Below are positions 1-10,882 of a stretch of DNA of 64,000 nucleotides, one piece after another. Below the pieces are notes generated by a model. The model had not been told where the DNA came from, searched no databases, and saw nothing but the letters and a program-made list of their open reading frames with translations. The position numbers and the translations under genes were made by a program. How positions within the stretch are numbered: the first letter of the stretch is position 1; each line of letters opens with the position of its first letter. Source of the stretch: Shinisaurus crocodilurus (lineage: Eukaryota; Chordata; Lepidosauria; Squamata; Shinisauridae). The DNA lies in the NCBI GenBank assembly GCA_021292165.1, contig CM037888.1:26883041-26947040 (forward strand). The letters run 5' to 3'.

Positions 1-104
1 TAGGTCAGCCTGGACCTATAAAAGAAACATCACATTTTAGCATCACTCTGCAATCTAATTTCATCCATTCTCACACATATTGTCCATTCTTGCAAAGCAG
101 GAGT

Positions 105-225
105 ACATTATTCCCATTTTACAGATGAGGGACTGAATTCAAAGAAATGATTATTCCCCTGAGTCACCCACTGGGTTCAGAACGAGCTGCGATTGGATCC
201 AAGATTCCCTGCCCCACATTGGCCC
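105..225 (-). repeat. MIR/CORE-SINE-like fragment
   Basis: The phrase ATTCCCATTTTACAGATGAG followed by GGGACTGA and, about 60 bases on, CACCCACTGGGTTCAGA resembles the antisense core of MIR-type SINEs. Short and diverged, so the family call is tentative. It has no detectable promoter boxes. Confidence 0.35.
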
Positions 226-258
226 ACACCTTGCTTGGGAAAAGCTTTGTATATTTCG

Positions 259-638
259 GGTGGCCATGTGTCCTACTTTACATAGAACAGTCCTCTATTT
301 GAAGGGCTATCAGAGGACAGTACTCTATCTGATGGTGTCCTCGCTTTGAAGTGCTGTCCAGTTCAAGTCCTAGTTAAAGATAAAAAAGAAGCATCAGAAG
401 CCTGGAGAGCCTGAAGTTGCCCATCAACAGTTATCACTTGGACAGCAGGCAGAGCAGGCACACCTGGTCACAGTCTTCCTTTCTACGATTCAATGCATTG
501 CATTTCTATTTCAATTATAGTAATAATTACTTCTAAATTTGCATCTCTCTGTATAAATTAGCATATGCAAATGCTATGCAGTTGTGTGTCCTCTTTTTTG
601 GTGATACATTTCCTCTTTTTTGCATACGTGGCCACCCA
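259..638 (+). mobile_element. Non-autonomous TIR element, family T1 copy 1
   Basis: Starts GGGTGGCCATGTGTCC and ends GTGGCCACCC, giving short terminal inverted repeats (TIRs). The interior, with TCCTCTATTTGAAGG near the start, GGACAGCAGGCAGAGC in the middle and CTCTTTTTTGGTGAT near the end, recurs in the copies at 6088-6469, 17860-18197 and 31805-32176. The family is about 340-380 bp with no coding capacity. Superfamily is not assignable, because no convincing target duplication was seen. Confidence 0.6.
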
Positions 639-1600
639 ATGCACTTTGCTTCAATACATTTTCAACTGTCTTCCACAATTGGCACAATAATTTTCAATCC
701 TCTCTCCACCACCCACCGCGGGCACAAAGAGGTCTTAGTAGCTAGTCATTCTGGAACAATCCTATTGATAATGAAAGGCCTCCTCTGAAGTAAGGATTCT
801 GAAGACCGTCTGCATATTATTACCGGCAAACATTTCTTTACCATGTTCTGCCTTTAACCGCTGTGTGTGCAAACTTCTTTAATGACAGGTAGTGTTGAAC
901 GGCGCAGCACAGGAGTTTCCAGCGTTAAAAAGGAAAATGCTACCCCTTTGCCATCTCCTACTAATAAAAGTCTTTAGAGAATTATCTTGACAGTGGGAAG
1001 TGAATGGTTCGACTCTGCGCCTGTAGAGATCCTCTGACAGTGGGGAGGATGGGCTGCGGGGGAGAGGAAATCTATCAGATATGATGTATGTTTATACTCT
1101 CCTGCACAGAGAGTTCTCAGCATCAGGAAATCTATAGCATGAATTATTCTAACTGATTTATCCCAATACCGTAAGGACCTCATTCTGTGCTTCCTTGGTG
1201 GGGTCATCATATCGGCTGCATCTGAAAGTTTATCTCCTGCCCCAGCATCTGACTGACAAGGTGCCCCTGTATAAACTTTAGACATGGACATGGGGATTCC
1301 CTCTCCCCTTCTTTGAGGTTATAACACAACGGCTACAGCAAATGCCTCTCGATACGCACGCCGCTTCTCATAACACACTTTATATCTCAGGCTGGTATGC
1401 GGCTCTATTGATCGAGGGTTGCTTCTTACAATATCCTGATGTCTCCTTTACAGTGCTCCAGGTCCTGGCTGTGTCTGATCTGTTTTTGCCTGCATCTGAA
1501 GCAGATCGTAAGAGCCACCCCCACTCACCACATGCTCTCAGAGTCTGATTTTGTTTGTAGGGCATGCACAACTGAGGTGTTCAATAAATAACCTTAGTTT
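639..1600. other. Unique-looking intergenic DNA
   Basis: No repeat family, splice-delimited exon or RNA gene was recognised here. The open frames on both strands overlap one another and show no domain. Base composition is mixed and CpG-poor. Confidence 0.5.
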
Positions 1601-1627
1601 ACACACACACACACACACACACACACA
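1601..1627. repeat. (AC)n microsatellite
   Basis: Uninterrupted AC dinucleotide tract of about 13 units, directly after GTTT. Confidence 0.95.
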
Positions 1628-2104
1628 AAACAGCACTCCAAGAAGGTGGGAATGAAAAGGCTTGTAACACATCCATGTCTTGGACACTGGGGCATCTTGG
1701 ACAGGGCAGGGCTCATCTCTGGGCTTAATCTCACCCCATTGAACTCTTCTGCTACCTCTGCTCAGCCAGGTCACTCATGCCAAGCCTCCTCCATCCTACA
1801 CCTAGCCTGCAGCTGCTGCCTTCACTGATAAAAAGCGGCAGTGAAGGAGATGGGAAAAGGTAACATAGAGAGCAGGTAGCCACACGCATGGCTCTCCGTT
1901 GGTCTTATTTGCATCCTGCAATGTCCAGCCTATTCTCCCAAGTGTTGAGAGGTGAAGAAGATAGGCTTAAGCAGGTGGGAGGCTTGACAATATCTGTAGT
2001 CTAAACCGAGGGACAGAAGCAAATTCACCCGGCAGCATTTGGCAATACCAATTTATTGCTCTTCTGCCAAAGTGAACACACAGACAGAATGGAAGAGTTG
2101 GTTC

Positions 2105-2215
2105 TTGAGTTCTGTTATTTTACTGGTTCTATTGTCTTTAACATTTTTTATTGTTAATCACCTTGTGAGGGCTTGCCCTAAAAGACAGTATAGAAATAAA
2201 TTAAAATATATAATT
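2105..2215 (+). mobile_element. Probable LINE 3' tail (L2-like)
   Basis: T-rich text ending TTTTTATTGTTAATCACC, then GACAGTATAGAAATAAATTA, matches the usual shape of an L2 3' end, with a 'TATAxAAATAAAT' finish. No coding part remains. The call rests on similarity to the clearer tails at 20622-20830 and 28325-28659. Confidence 0.4.
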
Positions 2216-2280
2216 ATGTATTTATTTATCATCAATATTTGTATGTCACCCTTCAACCAAGTTCCTAGGGTGTCTTATTT

Positions 2281-2302
2281 TGTGTGTGTGTGTGTGTGTG
2301 TG
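2281..2302. repeat. (TG)n microsatellite
   Basis: Eleven TG units followed by an AT-rich run. Confidence 0.9.
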
Positions 2303-2558
2303 AAAATATATATATTTAACCCACCTTTCCACAACATGTACTCAAGCAAGGTGGCTTATAGTCAATATCTATTTTCTAGCTATTTTCATAATAGATCAAT
2401 CCTATGGTCCCTAGACAGTGTTCCTGGGGCCATGGGATTGTCGAGAAAAACCTCTCTGGGGTCTTAGTCAAAGCTCTGACCTTGGAGGCTTTTTTCCCCT
2501 GAAGTTGGAGCCCTCCTCCTGGCTCCTGTCAACCACCGCAGAGGTTTCCACAGTGGCT

Positions 2559-2602
2559 TCCTCTACAAGGTTGGATGGATCTCCAACCTTGTAGAAGAGG
2601 AG
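2559..2602. repeat. Short hairpin
   Basis: TCCTCTACAAGGTTGGA is followed after a 4-base loop by its inverted complement TCCAACCTTGTAGAAGAGGA. The arms are about 18 bases. It is probably the core of a decayed fold-back element. Confidence 0.7.
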
Positions 2603-3069
2603 GAATGGGAATGTTGAGGGCACAATGGTGAGTGGGGAGGGAGTGGCTGAGGATCCAAGGGATCCTAAGCCCTCTCAGCCCCCAACCACGCCTCCAGCAC
2701 AGAGGAAAAGTTCAACGCGCTCTGAGGCCTGTCTAACAGAAATTCCGATTTTGGAGGACAGAGAAGCAAAATAAAAATAAAAATATATGCCTCCACTGTT
2801 CCTTCTGCTTTGCCAGCAAGAGCCTGGCAGGGCTTAGGACAGAACACAGTCAACCAAGATTGTAGTGTTCCATCAGTAGGGCTCTTCATCCTTAGGATTA
2901 CTCTATTAATCAATAGAAAACACTCATGTATTGCTTTTGTTTTATTTAACGCTTACACCCTGGTTTTTCGATTGAAAGAATAGCCGAAGGGGTTCATCAT
3001 CATTTTCTTCTTCATCATCATTGGCAGGTTCATATGGGAGCAGGATGTCCTTCCAACTTGTTCGTTTAA

Positions 3070-3129
<60 letters not shown>
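3070..3129. repeat. (AAT)n microsatellite
   Basis: About 20 AAT units. It lies at the 3' end of the minus-strand L2 fragment, and long poly-Tyr or poly-Ile frames read through it are artefacts. Confidence 0.95.
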
Positions 3130-3130
3130 T

Positions 3131-3765
3131 AAAAAACAGGTTTAAAAAAATAGCATGTAAAAACTCAACAAAGCTGCCAGAATCACAATGAAATAGTTGA
3201 GAACAGTAAAAACCAGCACTAGAAACAATTACAACAGATACACAAATATAGCAAAGGTTAAAAGGCTGGAAAAATAATAATAAAAGGTCTTTGTTGGGTG
3301 CCTTAAAAGACATTAGTGTAGGTACTAGGCAAGCCAACCTGGGGAGAGAATTCCACAAGCAGCACAACCCAAAAGCCATCTGTCTCACTTCAGACAGTAG
3401 CGGAACACATGGGAAGCCGTCTAAACTCTTAATGTATGGGCAGACTGGTGTAGGAGAAGATGTTCCCTCTTCCAGTAAGCACCATTGCATTGAATTGTGC
3501 TTGGAAACAATGGTTCCATTAGGGCAGGACAGTGGGGCAGAAGTCCAGGGCCCCACTCAGCACAATGAGCAGGAGGGCCCCCAAACGCAGCAGGACTGCC
3601 TTGCCATATTTCGAAGTAAGTGAAGTGAGGCACATTACCGTATAAAGCAGCGGGCCCCCATAAGACCAGTAAGTCCAGAGTCTATAATTACCTGACTGCA
3701 CCACTGCTTGGAAATGGACCGGAATCCAGTGGAGTTCCTTAAGCACTGCTGAGAGATGAGATGTG
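3131..3765 (-). mobile_element. L2-type LINE 3' fragment
   Basis: On the minus strand the text near 3700-3746 encodes LKELHWIPVHFQ, the conserved block of the L2 C-terminal domain ('L..LHWLPV..R'). About 300 bases further on, near 3330-3380, it encodes a CLWNSLPRL-like block matching 'LWNSLP' of the same domain. The intervening frame is broken by stops and shifts. The part nearer 3131 is A-rich 3' untranslated sequence ending in the AAT repeat. It is a dead, 5'-truncated copy. Confidence 0.65.
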
Positions 3766-4415
3766 TAGATATCTTAATTCCAGGCAGTTTACTATCGCAT
3801 TTTAGGTCAAAACCAGCCCCTACAATTGTACACAGAAACAAACTGGAAGTTGGCCAACCCAACCCATCTTCCACACACTAGGAACATTAGAAAGCTGGGA
3901 GACTCCGCATCCCCATCTTTTCTTTCTAGTCCATTATCCCTTGTCATCATTCTCATTTCCCAATTTTAGCATCTTTTCTGCAAACAAGTGCTACCTTCAT
4001 AACAATGAGCTTGAAACTGTGTTGCGAAGCCTCCTCTGGTAAAGCCATCAACATCTATGCAATCATTAATGTGAATGTTTAGCACATCTAGCATAGGTTT
4101 CCCAAGTGCGGGAGAGATGCAGCTAATTAACAAGTGACACTTCCCACAGGCAAGGACTGTTCCTCCACCTCCCTCCAGTGAATGTGGAGCTTCCCAGAAA
4201 CAAGTCTCTCACACTCTGCTTATTGGTTTTTATGTCTCATTTATGCAAGATGTTCTTCTTTTTAATTCCCTCTCCCCTCCTTCTCTTGATAGGTCTTAGG
4301 CTCTGTTTTCAAGTATCAACTACTACTTTTTTTAAAAAAGAAAAAGATTTTGATGGAGGAACTCTGATTTAGCCAAAGCTAATTGGAAAATTCCTATTAC
4401 CCTGCTTTTCAGTTT

Positions 4416-4420
<5 letters not shown>

Positions 4421-4456
<36 letters not shown>
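4421..4456. repeat. (AT)n microsatellite
   Basis: Eighteen AT units; self-complementary and prone to slippage. Confidence 0.95.
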
Positions 4457-4458
<2 letters not shown>

Positions 4459-4690
4459 AGATAGATGTCTGAGCAGAATAGGTTTCTAAATTGGTGCAAA
4501 GTGTACTTAATATTGATTGCACAGCTATTTCAAGAACTATTGAGAATCAGATACATGTAATTAGGCTTTCTTTGAAATCTAAAAGAAAAATATCAAAAGG
4601 AAGAAGTGGGGGAAAAGATCAATATATTAACCTGGCTGTGGGGAAATACAAAGTGAATGAAACACATCTTGGGCAATTTACCCAGTGAAT

Positions 4691-4734
4691 CTACTGGAAA
4701 AAGCATATTAATTTAGGGGGAGGATATATAATAC

Positions 4735-4765
<31 letters not shown>

Positions 4766-4839
4766 TGTGTGCGTGCACACACGTACACACACACGCACAT
4801 TATATATCCTCCCTCTAAATTAATATGCTTTTTCCAGTG
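4691..4839. repeat. Near-perfect 150-bp palindrome with GT/AC core
   Basis: The left arm CTGGAAAAAGCATATTAATT plus TAGGGGGAGGATATATAAT is mirrored by ATTATATATCCTCCCTCTAA plus ATTAATATGCTTTTTCCAG, with one mismatch over about 38 bases. The centre is (GT)n facing (AC)n, so pairing can continue through it. I saw no TIR family resemblance and no flanking target duplication. Confidence 0.85.
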
Positions 4840-4859
4840 TGTGTGTGTGTGTGTGTGTA
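4838..4859. repeat. (GT)n microsatellite
   Basis: Ten GT units abutting the palindrome's right arm. Confidence 0.9.
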
Positions 4860-5284
4860 TACAAAATGTCACACTTCTGCTCTGGGAGTAGATTCTTTTA
4901 CAAGACGGATGTACAAAGTGAATTCAAGGTCATGAAAGATGCAGGCGTAAGGAAGGCACAATTATTTGGCTATTTGACCCCAAATCCAGGGAGGGGAGGG
5001 GGTGATCTAAAATGTACACTTATTTTTAATTAGAGACATATGATAGACAACTTTGCTTGGAAACTTGCAACTTTTAAACATCTTGTATACAAGATAGAGT
5101 CATGCATTGGAAGGAACCTGTGCACCCCCGCCTCATAGTGTGATTAAGAGAAAGCTCAGCACCCATTATAGAACAGAAGCATAAACAACTTCCTCACAGA
5201 AGGGCCCTCCTTTAGGTATTCCCCCTGTCACTTCCTGGCCCTCTCTGGAAATCAGGAAGAACCAGAACTATGAGGACTCTCTAG

Positions 5285-5421
5285 CAGGGCTCTCCAACCT
5301 TGGGTGCCCCAGATGTTGCTGGACGACAGCTCCCAGAATCCCTTGCCATTAGCCATGCTGGCTGGGTATGCTGGGAGCTGTAGGCCAGCAACATTTGGGG
5401 ACCCAAGGTTGGAGAGCCCTG
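5285..5421. mobile_element. hAT-like fold-back MITE, copy 1
   Basis: Begins CAGGGCTCTCCAACCTTGGG and ends CCCAAGGTTGGAGAGCCCTG, which are inverted complements. The inner arms are AGCTCCCAGAATCCC and TGCTGGGAGCTGTAGG. The flanks CTCTCTAG and CTCTACAG agree at 6 of 8 bases, in keeping with an old 8-bp target duplication. The CAGGG/CAGTG terminus and the 8-bp duplication point to the hAT superfamily. No transposase is present. Confidence 0.7.
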
Positions 5422-5639
5422 CTCTACAGGATCCTGAGGGTGCTTACGGGCGGAAGGTTCCCCTAGCACTACTGATCAATAGGCATGGTGCGGCTATTTT
5501 GTCTTTCCACCCTTAGCAGATTTTCTGTGGTAAGCAGAAGAAAAAGAAAAAGGAAATTTTAGAAAGACAGAAGAAGCAGTGGGAAAACACAGGAGGGGTT
5601 CAAATGGAAGATGACTTCATCACGACCCACCTACAAAAT

Positions 5640-5945
5640 TCCGTAAAAGGAGGCAGGGCAATTGCAAAATGGTGTGGTGCTTTGGACAGGGGGGAAGGAG
5701 GCTGGAGTGCCGCCAAGATATGTCGTATGCCCTCTTCACCCCTTCTCTGAGGTTGGTCTCACAACCTCAGGGACACATCTGATGCCGTTCTTTCTGTGCT
5801 GGCTGTGAGCAGGAGAGGGGGATCTGAGCGCAGATCCCTCACTCCGAGGTCGGAGCTTTCCCCCCCAATCTCGGAGCTGGGGATCTGAATGATCCTACGG
5901 CCCACTAGATGCTGTCTAGGGACCGGAGGATCGCTCTGTTAATGT
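5640..5945 (+). repeat. Dispersed repeat, family R1 (internal fragment)
   Basis: The order GGAGGCTGGAG, TCTCTGAGGTT, TCGGAGCT, ATCTGAATGATCCTACGG, CTGTCTAGGGACC, AGGATCGCTCT repeats with moderate divergence at 7960-8262. The second copy sits inside a larger TIR element, so this is probably an internal fragment of the same transposon family. Confidence 0.6.
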
Positions 5946-6087
5946 ATGAATCTTCACACAACATTCTTGTCTAAGGCAGGAAGCTACAGCCTGCCACATC
6001 TGCTGTGGGAACAGAACTGTTCTGCATAGAGAGATGAGTCTGACTGACCTCCCCCACCCCCCATTGAGTGGAAAAGAAAACAGGTAT

Positions 6088-6469
6088 GGTGTGGCCACTT
6101 ATGCATCCTCCCAAAAGAGGAAATACATCACCAACAAAGAGAACAAAAGAGGATACCAATTTGCATAACATTTGCGCATGCTGATTTATATCTACAGCTA
6201 TCTATATACACATTTAGAAATAATAACTATAATTTAAATTGAAATTGAATACATCTCCCCCTAGTAAAGGAGACTGAACAGGTGACTTCTGTGCCTGCCC
6301 AGTCCACCGTCCATCTGCCAACCACGGACGGGCAACTTCAAGGCCCCTCGTGCCCTCCCTCCTTGTGTTTCTTTGACTTTATAACAGAGTTGGACTGGAC
6401 AGCCCATCAAACAGAGGGCACCTTTGAACAGAGGACTGCCGTCTGTAAAGAAGGACAATCGGCCACCCA
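6088..6469 (-). mobile_element. Non-autonomous TIR element, family T1 copy 2
   Basis: Reverse orientation relative to 259-638. It starts GGTGTGGCCACTTATGCATC, contains AAAGAGGAAATACATCACCA and a block complementary to CTATTTGAAGG near the far end, and finishes ATCGGCCACCC. It has no coding potential. Confidence 0.6.
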
Positions 6470-6717
6470 ATCTTTGGCTTTAAAAAGGGCTGGCCATTTG
6501 ACTTGTTCTGAGAACGTTTTAAAGATTCCCCCCCCCTTCCTGATTTGCTTAGCATGTTATTTATTAAGATATTGTTTTATATGTTTTAATGTGTATGTTG
6601 CCCCAGGGGGAGGCTTTTGGGGGGACAAATTACTTATTTATAAATAATTTTATAAATAACATAGCATTCTTATGAGGTACTTAAAAGGAAGCCATAAGTA
6701 ACGTATACATTGCTTTT

Positions 6718-6719
<2 letters not shown>

Positions 6720-6753
<34 letters not shown>
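6720..6753. repeat. (TG)n microsatellite
   Basis: Seventeen TG units. Confidence 0.95.
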
Positions 6754-6757
<4 letters not shown>

Positions 6758-6939
6758 AGTTTAATCTGGAATGTACCGAAGCATCAACATTGGAGTCTTG
6801 CAGGAAATCTTGCCCAACCCCAACGCCACCCCACACACATTGGAATCCGAAATGGCATCTCAGGGTAAAGGAAATTTTACTGCACAGTCCAGATATCTGG
6901 GGAAACAGGGGAGGCGGCCGGTAAGCATTCTCCAAACAA

Positions 6940-7200
6940 AATGCTAATGATACATCCTAAACAGGTGGGGAGCATCCTAATAAATAAGCAGTGAACAGCA
7001 ACATTAGACTCATTAAGGAGAGCTGCTGCTTTTAGCAATAATAATTTCACCCTCATTTCCCTTCCACTGATATAAACAGTGCAGTCCTTGGTGAAGCGCC
7101 TATCAGACCGTTTAGTATCTACTGTAATACTCTATTAAGCAGGAAGATTACATCCTCTGGCTTTCACAGTTCAAAAGTTCATTCAGTACTAGTCTATTTT
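6940..7200. other. Unique-looking segment, possible conserved non-coding element
   Basis: Repeat-free and AT-rich with balanced composition, including TTTAGCAATAATAATTTCAC and ACCGTTTAGTATCTACTG. No exon features. Possible conserved regulatory DNA by appearance only; no conservation data are available here. Confidence 0.2.
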
Positions 7201-7352
7201 TAGACAGCCTCACATTGCCTCTTCTTTTGCAAGGAGCAAGAAAAGAATGAAATAAACACACACACACCAGTAACACTGGGGAGCAAAAGGCCAAACAAGC
7301 AGTTCTGTGAGGTATACCTCAGTGTTCCCCAAATTATAACAACTGGAGCACT

Positions 7353-7459
7353 CTTCTTCTTCTTCTTCTTCTTCTTCTTCTTCTTCTTCTTCTTCTTCTT
7401 CTTCTTCTTCTTCTTCTTCTTCTTCTTCTTCTTCTTCTTCTCCGTCGTCGTCGTCGTCT

Positions 7460-7492
<33 letters not shown>

Positions 7493-7499
7493 TCTTCTT
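7353..7499. repeat. Compound trinucleotide repeat (TTC)n-(GTC)5-(TGC)9-(TTC)3
   Basis: About 30 TTC units, then five GTC, a short TTC bridge, nine TGC units and three TTC units. The minus-strand frames give poly-Glu/Asp/Ala, poly-Arg/Ser or poly-Lys/Gln/Thr strings with no flanking domain or splice sites, so coding is unlikely. The stepwise motif changes suggest successive point mutations that were then expanded. Confidence 0.95.
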
Positions 7500-7571
7500 T
7501 GAGGCATGCTTTGCTCTTGCATGCCAAAATATATCTCTGTTTTCTTGATCAGCTTCTAGAACAATGGGTTG

Positions 7572-8424
7572 TAGCCAGTGGTGGCTGCTGCTCTTTGGGG
7601 CAGGTGGGGCGGAGCCAGGGGGGGTCACAGTTATTCATCCCATTGTATGGAAAAGGGTAACAGAGGCAAATTAACTTTGAGATCATGCCTGCAAAGCAGA
7701 AGATTGGGTGGGTGGGGGGAGATGCACACAGCAATATAGAATCACTCCTTTGGACCCACTTTTTCCCACCACCACCACCACAGCCTCCATTGCACAGAGA
7801 AGAGAAACGTATCGATTGCACCCTCGATGCTTTTGCAGGCCTCAAAACTCAGAGGCTTACGAGCATTCAGTGGAGAGCAGGAGGAGCAGCAGAGGCAATC
7901 TCCACTCCACCTCCCCGCACCTCCCGTTCTGGGCTGATTTTGATTGTCAGAGAGAGTGACTCCCCACTTTGGAGGGCGAGGGGAGGAGGCTGGAGCACCG
8001 TCCAGATACATCATATCCTGGTGGCCTCAGTCTCCTCCCCTCCCCACCCTTTACCCCCTCTCTGAGGTCAATTTTCCAACCTTGGAGAAGCAGCCGGCAT
8101 GGTTCTTTTCATGCCAGCTGTGAAAGGGGTGGGATCAGAGAGTGGATCGCCAGCTCTGAGGTTGGAGCACTGTTTCCGACCTTGGATCTGGGAATCAGAA
8201 GTATCCTGTGGCCCCCTGTACTCTGTCTAGGGGCCATAGGATCACTCTCCAAAGCAAGTAACTTCAAGGTCATTCAGGCAAAGCAGGGGGTGATCTCTCT
8301 TTTACACACACACACTTTTACAGTTTCTTTTACTCCCTCTCTTACACTCCTTTTCTTACTTACACACATGGGGCCCAATCCAGATTGGTGCTGCTCCACC
8401 CACAAAAAGCAATGAGCCACCCCT
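7572..8424. mobile_element. Probable 0.85-kb non-autonomous TIR element containing R1
   Basis: The left end CAGTGGTGGCTGCTGCTCTT then TGGGGCAGGTGGGGCGGAGC resembles, at roughly three quarters identity by eye, the inverted complement of the right end GGTGCTGCTCCACCCACAAA then AAGCAATGAGCCACCCC. The interior is GC-rich and includes family R1 (7960-8262). No transposase frame. Boundaries are approximate. Confidence 0.45.
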
Positions 8425-8500
8425 GGTTGTATCCAATGTTACTCTAACTTAAGTCCCATTCATTTCAATACTTTAAGTTGGACTAACTTTGGATACAACC
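8425..8500. mobile_element. 76-bp palindromic MITE
   Basis: GGTTGTATCCAATGTTACTC pairs with the inverted AACTTTGGATACAACC, and CTTAAGT pairs around a central CATTCATTTCAAT. It directly abuts the TIR element to its left. Short palindromes with TGTATCC ends are common in squamate DNA; the superfamily is not assigned. Confidence 0.65.
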
Positions 8501-9269
8501 CAACGGGGACACATTTTCTCTTTCAACTGTGAAATAGCCTGATTAATAATATTGCTTCCCAGGCATCCTGTCCTTCCTTTTGCCCAATCAGTCAGGGCTC
8601 CTGAATGGGACTGCTCTTTCTGGAAAATGGTGATGCTGCTGGGATTCCCGCCAACACACACACACCCTGTTCAACTGCAATGCACTGTAATACACTCTAC
8701 ATCAGGGAATCCTGGTGCAGCCTTTCAAGATAATGTCTCTTCCCATATATAAGCCAAAATTCTAAGGCCTTCTCAGCAGTGGCTGGATTGTTCATGGTGG
8801 CTTCAAGGCACTTCAGTCCCTCTCTTAGCACATGTCCTGATACACAGCATAAGGATCACTGATATACATGAATCCAGGTGGGTTTCTTCCTCCCTCCAGT
8901 CCATTAAGTATTTATATGTGCTGTCTGGGCTGAATACATAGACTAATTATGCTATAGAATGGGTCCTCATCGGTGTTAATGGCTTGAAGAGGGTTCAGAA
9001 TGAAGAACGGATCTCTCCCATTCTCAGTTGTGGATTCCAGCTTGGGAGCTATATACCCTACTTTACTGGAGCTGTCAACTGCTTAAAGAAGTTTTAGTTG
9101 ATTTTCCCTTTAATCAATTAATCAATTAATTGATTAATTGTGTTTATAAATAAATGTGCATCATGGGAAAAATACATGCCAATGTAAGTGTCGTGCAGTA
9201 GTGTTCTTATAATTTAATAAACAAAAGGCACAATTTTATAAACTCGTCAGAAGGAAAGCCCATCTTGAA
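8501..9269. other. Unique-looking intergenic DNA with homeobox-type AT palindrome
   Basis: No repeat recognised. Near 9113-9140 there is a run of AATCAATTAATCAATTAATT followed by its mirror, giving a palindrome rich in TAATTG/CAATTA motifs. An AT-rich segment after it (ATGGGAAAAATACATGCCAA) could be conserved regulatory DNA; this is only inference. Confidence 0.3.

Positions 9270-9320
<51 letters not shown>
9270..9320. repeat. (GAT)n microsatellite
   Basis: About 17 GAT units, uninterrupted. Confidence 0.95.
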
Positions 9321-9322
<2 letters not shown>

Positions 9323-10560
9323 GCCTTCCCTGTTACAGTAACATACCAGAACTAAAGTAGCCTCCAAAAACAAGCAAACATACAGCCGCACCCACTACAA
9401 TTTGCCCTCACTAGTTTAAAACTGACAACACCATTAATCACAGTTCTATCATATTCATGTGTGTGTGCAGAACAAAAAATAATCAGTTTCAACCACATGG
9501 AAGACGAATGAGCTTACATGTTAGTCTTATTTGCCTAGCTCTAATGTCAGTTTAGCAAAGGAACAAGCTCCTAAAGGGAGATTGTGGTATCTCTTTCTTT
9601 GAAGGGCAACCTGGAAAGTCAAAGAAGCCTCTAGGGTCTCCTGCCTTAGGGCAAAGATTTCAACTAGAGACCCATGGGATCCCTTCCAAATCTACACTTC
9701 TGGCTGTCCTTTTGATAGCAAATGAGGAACAGCTGTCGACCATCTCCTTGTGACCTTTAGCTACAATGTGGAAAACACTTATCCAGCTGTTTTATCATAG
9801 AAAATAAAGTCTCAAAATGCAGCTCTTGGCAAACTGTGACTTGAAATCACAAGAAATGTGCATTATTGTACAATTGTAGTATGGAAGTCGAACTCCAGTT
9901 CAATATACTTTAGTTAAAATGATGGTAGTACTGCTGGATGTGCCACCATAACTTAAAGGCTCACACTTGACCAGTAGTAATTTATGCTAAATTGATGTTG
10001 GAAAATCCACCTGTAGTTCACTTGTCTCCCCTGAGATGTTGCAAGGAAACCATTCAAAATGTTCTGGAGTATAATGCTTCCCTCCCCCCTTGCCTCCTAG
10101 ACAGAAACAGATGGAAGAAATCATTTTCAAATATTCCATATTCCATGCTCAAGACAGACAGACAGATACATCCACATTACAAACCTATATCAGTATAGAT
10201 AACAGAATGTATGGGGGCTCAAAGTGAGTGCTGACATGGGGGCATGTTCACTGGCCATGCCCCCCTACACCTCCAGGCACACCATCCCTGCCCCCTCAGT
10301 TCAGAACTTGCCCTGTTGAACTGGCAAGGTCTAAAAGGGAGTTCTTCTACTTGCATTTGCTTGAATGCGAGGAGAACTCTCAGTGCGATTGCAGACTTTG
10401 CCTCATCAGGATCCCCAATTATGCTGAGATTTCCACTCAGTTCAATATGACAAGGTCTGAACTAAGGGGGTCAGGGACAGTGCACCTGGGTATATAGGTG
10501 GCAGGGTCAGCACACAGGGCCCCATCCCAGTACCTGCTTTGATTGAGCCCTCACACATAG
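9321..10560. other. Unique-looking intergenic DNA
   Basis: No mobile element, RNA gene or convincing exon was recognised. Small open frames at 9992-10497 have no domain and overlap one another. Confidence 0.4.
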
Positions 10561-10715
10561 ATCTCATAGACCATAGAGTTGGAAGGAGCCTACAAGGCTA
10601 TCGAGTCCAACCCCCTGCTCAATGCAGGAAACTAGAGGAGGGGTGTCCCATCCAAGTAATAACCAGGCCTGACCCTGCTTAGCTTTCCACACTCAGACAA
10701 GCTGAGCCACCATAA
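10561..10715 (-). mobile_element. 5S rRNA-derived SINE with CR1-like tail, copy 1
   Basis: On the minus strand it reads GGCTCAGCTTGTCTGAG, GGAAAGCTAAGCAGGGTC, AGGCCTGGTTATTACTTGG, ATGGGA. This is the internal control region of vertebrate 5S rRNA (A box, intermediate element, C box). It is followed by a LINE-type tail with GGGTTGGACTCGATAGCC, TCCTTCCAACTCTATGG and TCTATGAGAT, the CR1-style 3' end. It is a SINE, not a 5S gene, because 5S bases before about 33 and after about 95 are missing and the tail is foreign. Two sister copies lie at 30245-30407 and 44746-44906. Confidence 0.8.
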
Positions 10716-10882
10716 GCCACAGGCCTGTTATGACATAATCTTGAATGTCTGAACAGGGCTTTTAATACCAGAATAAAGAAAGAGTCCTGGACTGTACCAC
10801 TTCAGACTAGAAATGAAGACTACATATTCTTTATAGTTAGAAAACTCACATTCCAGAAGAAAGGGCCAGATCTTCTCAGGGA

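Noticed and set aside
2942..3556. 204-residue minus-strand protein
   Set aside because: It is an L2 fragment joined to a poly-Tyr run from the AAT repeat.
5281..5516. Opposed small proteins with matching sequences
   Set aside because: The similarity arises because the DNA is a palindromic transposon.
7200..7628. Long minus-strand proteins of poly-Glu, poly-Arg or poly-Lys
   Set aside because: They are three frames of one trinucleotide repeat with no domain or splice sites.
9113..9140. Replication origin-like AT palindrome
   Set aside because: A short TAATTG palindrome alone is no evidence for an origin in a vertebrate genome.
10561..10715. 5S rRNA gene
   Set aside because: Only the middle of 5S rRNA is present, on three dispersed copies, and each is fused to the same LINE-like tail. 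It is a SINE.
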